A stretch of 8,623 nt of DNA from Flavobacteriia bacterium. Lineage in GTDB: Bacteria; Bacteroidota; Bacteroidia; Flavobacteriales; Flavobacteriaceae. Shown here piece after piece: positions 5,258 through 8,623 of the stretch. Location of the stretch: contig JAHBAN010000167.1 of NCBI GenBank assembly GCA_018500075.1, forward strand, positions 1-8,623. The letters run 5' to 3'. The position numbers were made by a program, and so were the translations under genes. How positions within the stretch are numbered: position 1 is the stretch's first letter; the number at the start of each line of letters is the position of its first letter. The notes under the pieces were generated by a model, which was given only the letters and a program-made list of their open reading frames with translations, was not told the DNA's origin and did not search any database.

Positions 5258-6073
5258 CTACCGGGCGTTGAAGGTAAAGAGCGGTTCGCCGTTGAGGGTA
5301 TAGCCGTTGATCAGCTCGGCAGCGCGGGGGCTGGTAAGCCAGCCTTCGAGCTTGAGCGCCAGATCATGCTTTACGTGCGGGTGCTTTGTGGGGCTGACGG
5401 GCAGGAAAGCGTATTGATTGAAAAGCACAGGATCGCCCCAAAAGAGCAGTGCTAGAGACTGTTTGTTGCCGAAATTGAGCCAGCTAGCACGGTCTGTCAG
5501 CACATAGGCCGCAAGGCCGGCGGCTGTGTTGAGGGTTGCGCCCATGCCGGCGCCTGCTTCGTTATACCAGTCGGGGGTGCGCATCTCGTCAGAGATGTTT
5601 GCGGCCTCCCAGAGGGCGCGCTCTTTCTTGTGGGTGCCGCTGTCGTCGCCGCGGCTGGCGAAGGGCGCTTTGGCGCCTGCGAGCGCCGTGAGGGCGGCTG
5701 TGGCCGTCTCGGCGCCGGCGATACCGGCCGGATCGTCGGAGGGGCCGACAAGCACGAAATCATTATACATGATTTCGCGGCGGTGGGTGCCGAAGCCGCC
5801 GTTGACAAAGGCATCTTCGGCCTTGCGCGAATGCACAAGGAGCGCATCGACATCGCCCGCCTCGCCAAGGCGGATCGCCTGACCTGTGCCAACCACGATG
5901 AGCTGGACCTCAAGGCCGGTCTCTTTGGCGATTTCGGGCAGGAGCACATCGGACAGGCCCGAATTGTGAAAGGAGGTGGTCACCGCCATTTTGAGGGTGT
6001 CGGCGGCGGCGATACTGGCGATCATGATCAACGCCACAAGAACGAGTATTATGCGAATAAGCTTGTCAATCAT
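5258..6073 (-). CDS. tupA: Tungstate ABC transporter, periplasmic binding protein
   Basis: A 271-residue solute-binding protein. Residues 1-24 are a signal peptide (hydrophobic core 7-20, cleavage near IAAA before Asp25). The oxyanion-binding motif VTTSFHNSGL (31-40) is the TupA hallmark, usually written TTTS; here the first residue is Val. Also typical are GDVDALLVHSRKAE (73-86), MYNDFVLVGP (102-111), SRGDDSGTH (140-148) and AYVLTDRASW (189-198). These distinguish TupA from ModA and WtpA. It should bind tungstate with high affinity for tungsten- or molybdenum-cofactor enzymes. The start ATG 6073 forms an ATGA overlap with the tupC stop and has its own AAAGGAG site inside the end of tupC. It is the last gene of the tup operon, which suits a stoichiometric excess only if its own strong ribosome site compensates. 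Confidence 0.94.
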   Translation of the reverse strand: MIDKLIRIILVLVALIMIASIAAADTLKMAVTTSFHNSGLSDVLLPEIAKETGLEVQLIVVGTGQAIRLGEAGDVDALLVHSRKAEDAFVNGGFGTHRREIMYNDFVLVGPSDDPAGIAGAETATAALTALAGAKAPFASRGDDSGTHKKERALWEAANISDEMRTPDWYNEAGAGMGATLNTAAGLAAYVLTDRASWLNFGNKQSLALLFWGDPVLFNQYAFLPVSPTKHPHVKHDLALKLEGWLTSPRAAELINGYTLNGEPLFTFNAR

Positions 6074-6783
6074 AACACGAGGTCTCCTTTGAGGAAGGCT
6101 TGCGCCTCGGGGGTTTGGGGAGCGTCAAAAAACGCAGAGGCGGGGCCGGATTCGACAATCTGGCCCTTGTGGAGAAAGAGCACATCTGTCGCGAGGCGGC
6201 GGGCTTGGCCGAGATCATGCGTGGCCATGAGGATACGTGTGCCGGCGGCGCGGGCCGTCAGGATCAGCCGTTCGATATCGCGGGTCGAGGCGCCATCAAG
6301 ATTGGCGCAAGGCTCGTCGAGAAACAGAAGCTGCGGCGCGCGGATGAGGGCGCGCGCGAGGGCGAGCTTCTGGCGCTCGCCGCCTGAAAGCTGGCTGGCG
6401 CGCTGCTGTTCGTGACCGGCGAGGCCGATGGTATTCAGCCATGTTAGAGCCTGTTTTTCGGCTTCGGCGCGCTTTGTGCCATGTGCGGTGAGCGGATAGG
6501 TCAGATTGCCCAGAACGGTGCGGCGCAGCATCACCGGGGTCTGGAAGACAAAGGCTTGTTTGGCGTAGGTCTCATGGCGCGGTGCGGCAAAGCGGAGCCG
6601 GCCCTCGGCGGGCTTTTCCAGACCATGGAGCAAGCGCAAGAGCGTGCTTTTGCCCGCGCCATTGGGGCCAAGCACGATTGTGAGGCCGGTCTCGCCAAGG
6701 GAAAGATCAACCGGGCCAAGCAGGCGCGTGCCGTTTTTGACCACGGTTGCGCTTTGAACGGAGAGGGGCAGGATTGTCACCAT
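6070..6783 (-). CDS. tupC: Tungstate ABC transporter, ATP-binding protein
   Basis: A 237-residue ABC ATPase. Walker A GPNGAGKST is at 39-47, the Q-loop at Gln81 (VFQTPVMLRRTV), the signature LSGGE at 132-136 followed by RQKLALARAL, Walker B LLFLDEP at 152-158, D-loop NLD at 161-163 and H-loop His189 (ATHD). All catalytic motifs are intact. The Q-loop context FQTPVMLRRTVLGN resembles tungstate/molybdate importers. The frame is open about 200 codons further upstream, antisense-like in frame to tupB. I chose ATG 6783 because GGAGGT (6793-6798) precedes it and homology begins there. It overlaps tupB by 7 nt and tupA by 4 nt. Confidence 0.94.
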   Translation of the reverse strand: MVTILPLSVQSATVVKNGTRLLGPVDLSLGETGLTIVLGPNGAGKSTLLRLLHGLEKPAEGRLRFAAPRHETYAKQAFVFQTPVMLRRTVLGNLTYPLTAHGTKRAEAEKQALTWLNTIGLAGHEQQRASQLSGGERQKLALARALIRAPQLLFLDEPCANLDGASTRDIERLILTARAAGTRILMATHDLGQARRLATDVLFLHKGQIVESGPASAFFDAPQTPEAQAFLKGDLVL

Positions 6784-7481
6784 CTGTCGCGCACCTCCGT
6801 GCCCGAGAGCATATGGAGCGCGAGATTGACCGCGACGGCGAGGCCGATGAGCACAAAGCCGAGGCCGATGGCGAGGGCAAAATCGCCCTTGGAGGTTTCG
6901 AGCGCGATGGCTGTTGTCATCACGCGGGTGACATGGTCGATATTGCCGCCGACGATCATGATCGCGCCGACTTCGCCGATGCCGCGGCCAAAGCCGGCGA
7001 GCGCGGCTGTGAGAAGCGCGCGGCGGCTGTCCCAGAGGAGCGTTTTGATCCTTTGGGAGCGGGTTGTGTGGAGCGAGATAAGCAGGTCGTGATACTCGGC
7101 CCAAAGATCGCGGATCGACTGATGGGCGATGGAGGCGATGAGCGGTGTGAGGATGACCACCTGCGCGATGATCATGGCCCAAGGTGTAAAGAGCAGCCCC
7201 ATGACGCCAAAGGGGCCGGAGCGCGACAGCAAGAGATAGACCACGAGGCCGACAACCACGGGGGGCAGGCCCATCAGCGCGTTGAGCAGGGCTATGACGA
7301 GGCGGCGCAAGCGGTAGCGCGAGACGGCGAGCCAAGCGCCGAGCGGCAGGCCGATCAGCGCCGCCAGAGCCACGGCAGAGCACGTCACAAGCAAAGAGCG
7401 CGCCGCGATCTCGTAGAGATCGGCGTCAAATGTCACGATCAGCCAGAAAGCGGCTGTGATGCCTTGCCAGATTTCGGCCAT
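6777..7481 (-). CDS. tupB: Tungstate ABC transporter, permease
   Basis: A 234-residue inner-membrane permease with about five to six membrane segments. The N-terminal transmembrane region reads EIAARSLLVTCSAVALAALIGLPLGAWLA (start near residue 24). ALMGLPPVVVGLVVYLLLSR (68-87) is typical of TupB/WtpB/ModB permeases. The cytoplasmic EAA-type loop is ALLTAALAGFGRGIGEVGAI (155-174), ending in MIVGGNI. The substrate assignment rests mainly on the adjacent tupA. Start ATG 7481 is preceded by AAAAGGAG with a 5-6 nt spacer. It is the first gene of the tup operon. The upstream divergent gap (7482-7608) shows no convincing promoter or Mop/ModE-type palindrome that I could see. Confidence 0.93.
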   Translation of the reverse strand: MAEIWQGITAAFWLIVTFDADLYEIAARSLLVTCSAVALAALIGLPLGAWLAVSRYRLRRLVIALLNALMGLPPVVVGLVVYLLLSRSGPFGVMGLLFTPWAMIIAQVVILTPLIASIAHQSIRDLWAEYHDLLISLHTTRSQRIKTLLWDSRRALLTAALAGFGRGIGEVGAIMIVGGNIDHVTRVMTTAIALETSKGDFALAIGLGFVLIGLAVAVNLALHMLSGTEVRDRW

Positions 7482-7608
7482 GGGCGCTCCTTTTCATCTG
7501 CATAGTGGGGCCAGTGGCCGAAAGCCATGGGGCGGATTGCGGATAAGCACTTTTCAATTGCGACATCATGCGTGAGATTGGGGCCTGAAAGTTTCGGATA
7601 GGAAAACC

Positions 7609-8343
7609 ATGACGCAGATACCGCAGATCGCGCCGATCGGGACCGAGGGCTATCTTGTGCGCTTTGCCGACCGTCTGGACGATGCGGCGAATCGGGCGCT
7701 TGTGGGCTTTGCCGAGGCGCTCGAGGCCGAGGCGATCGCGGGGATTGTCGAGATTTCGACGGCTCTGGCCTCGGTTTTTGTGCGCTTTGACGGGATGAAG
7801 ATTGCGCGGGCTGATCTGGTTCTGCGGTTGCAAGCCTTGCTCGACAGCCGGGACTGGCTGACGGCGGCGCATGGGGCGCGCCCGCGGCGCTGGCGGGTGC
7901 CAACGCTTTATGGCGGTGCGGCGGGGCCGCAGCTTGGCGAAGTGGCGCGGCTTGTGGGGCTGTCCGAGGCGGCGGCTGTGCGCGAGTTGAGCGCGGCGCC
8001 TGTGCGGGTGCTTGCGATCGGATTTGCGCCGGGGCAGCCCTATCTCGGGATGCTGCCCGAGCGCTGGGATGTGCCGCGTCAGACCGAGCTAAGCCCGCGT
8101 GTGCCGCAGGGCGCGCTTGTGCTGGCGGTCCGGCAGTTCAATCTGTTTGCCAATGAGACGCCGACAGGCTGGCGCCATATTGCCACCACGCATCTCAAGC
8201 TGTTTCAGCCCGATGCGCCACAGCCATTTGTGCTCAGGCCCGGCGACGAGCTTCTCTTTCCGGCTGTGTCAGAGCATGATTGGGCCATGTTAGAGACTGA
8301 CCCCATGGGCGGCGCAACGCTTGAGGACGCCAAGAATGCCTGA
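7609..8343 (+). CDS. pxpB: 5-oxoprolinase subunit B (KipI/PxpB family)
   Basis: A 244-residue protein of the carboxyltransferase C/D family. PxpB, formerly KipI, acts with PxpA and PxpC in ATP-dependent opening of 5-oxoproline (pyroglutamate) to glutamate. Conserved segments are the VPTLYGG strand (97-103), GFAPGQPYLGMLPE (138-151), the ArgVal-Pro segment SPRVPQGAL (162-170), PTGWRHI (185-191) and the final RPGDELLFPAV (210-220). The usual AGGQTGIYP-like segment is replaced by AVRQFNLFA (173-181), a local divergence. ATG 7609 is preceded by ATAGGAAAA. It overlaps pxpC by 8 nt, as is usual for this pair. No pxpA (LamB/YcsF) is visible before the insert ends; it may lie downstream of pxpC. Confidence 0.88.
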   Translation: MTQIPQIAPIGTEGYLVRFADRLDDAANRALVGFAEALEAEAIAGIVEISTALASVFVRFDGMKIARADLVLRLQALLDSRDWLTAAHGARPRRWRVPTLYGGAAGPQLGEVARLVGLSEAAAVRELSAAPVRVLAIGFAPGQPYLGMLPERWDVPRQTELSPRVPQGALVLAVRQFNLFANETPTGWRHIATTHLKLFQPDAPQPFVLRPGDELLFPAVSEHDWAMLETDPMGGATLEDAKNA

Positions 8344-8604
8344 GCTGACGCTGCACCAGATCGGCCCGAACGCGAGCCTGCAAGACCTTGGCCGCGAGGG
8401 GTATTTGCGCTTTGGCCTGTCGCGGGGCGGGGCGATGGACCGATATGCGCTTTTGGAGGCGGCGGCGCTGCTGGGGCAAGGGCTTGATATCTGCGCAATC
8501 GAGCTGCCGAGTGCGCCTGTGAGGCTGAGTGTGAGCGCGCCACAACGGATTGCGCTGACGGGTGCGCCTATGGTGGCCGAGGTGGATGGGCGCGCGCTTG
8601 TCTG
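8336..8604 (+). CDS. pxpC: 5-oxoprolinase subunit C (KipA/PxpC family), 3' end cut off
   Basis: The first 89 codons of a biotin-dependent carboxyltransferase-type protein. Residues 8-35 read QIGPNASLQDLGREGYLRFG and then LSRGGAMD, matching the family opening motif GxxxSxQDxGRxGYxxxGxxxxGAMD. AIELPSAPVRLSV and IALTGAPMVAEVDGR follow, as in PxpC/KipA proteins, which normally run to roughly 300 residues. Start ATG 8336 overlaps pxpB by 8 nt. Genomic sequence stops at 8604. The frame continues through the adapter without a stop, adding artificial residues ending in LLYTS. The truncation is technical, not biological. Confidence 0.88.
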
Positions 8605-8623
8605 CTGTCTCTTATACACATCT
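8605..8623 (-). other. Nextera/Tn5 mosaic-end adapter (right end, not genomic)
   Basis: The last 19 bases, CTGTCTCTTATACACATCT, are the exact reverse complement of the left-end adapter. They produce the artefactual peptides MYKRQ (minus strand, beginning near 8619) and LLYTS (plus strand, at the end of the pxpC frame). Trim before annotation or submission. Confidence 0.97.

Noticed and set aside
5238..5258. GCCCC/GGGGC stem after the tupA stop as an intrinsic terminator
   Set aside because: The stem is only 5 bp with an 11-nt loop and no following T-run on the minus strand, which is too weak to annotate.
6784..7383. Upstream extension of tupC to 7383 as a fusion protein
   Set aside because: The extension is an Arg/Pro/His-rich alternative frame of tupB. 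A good SD and the start of ABC homology support ATG 6783.

Overview
The window is about 8.6 kb of GC-rich, tightly packed bacterial DNA. Gene content, codon use and intergenic style point to an alphaproteobacterium of the Rhodobacteraceae/Roseobacter type: an SDHAF4-like DUF1674 gene next to dapB, rbfA and truB with a secreted DUF2233-type protein between them, a TupBCA tungstate importer, and GGGGGCTTTGCCCCC hairpins followed by a GGATATTT tail. The assignment rests on recognition by eye; no database search was run. The first 19 and last 19 bases are not genomic. They are the two inward-facing Nextera/Tn5 mosaic-end adapter sequences, so the biological insert is 20-8604.

Layout. At 86-265 (+) is a 59-aa SDHAF4/DUF1674 gene. 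A convergent intergenic stretch follows, with three TTT-loop hairpins. dapB (lysine and peptidoglycan precursor synthesis) lies on the minus strand at 398-1216 and is divergent from a four-gene plus-strand run: rbfA, a secreted phosphodiester-glycosidase-like protein, truB, and a membrane-anchored His/Met-rich protein of unknown function. This run joins 16S rRNA maturation (RbfA) and tRNA U55 pseudouridylation (TruB) to two envelope or periplasmic proteins, with a 17-nt overlap and a 7-nt gap suggesting translational coupling. It ends on a CTAG shared with the stop codon of the convergent lrgB.

The minus strand from 4049 to 7481 carries two transport units. lrgA-lrgB encodes a LrgA/CidA plus LrgB membrane pair with an 8-nt overlap. 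tupB-tupC-tupA encodes a tungstate ABC importer in the order permease, ATPase, binding protein, with 7-nt and 4-nt overlaps. Divergent from tupB is pxpB-pxpC on the plus strand (5-oxoprolinase subunits B and C); pxpC is cut off by the end of the insert.

Most of the window is ordinary housekeeping and transport. I see no CRISPR array, insertion sequence, phage gene, tRNA or rRNA, and no defence-like cassette. The points that merit a second look are the adapters at both termini and the spurious peptides they create, the His/Met-rich tandem-repeat protein behind truB, the DUF2233-type protein embedded in the rbfA-truB operon, the hairpin repeat element, and a possible operator over the lrgAB promoter.
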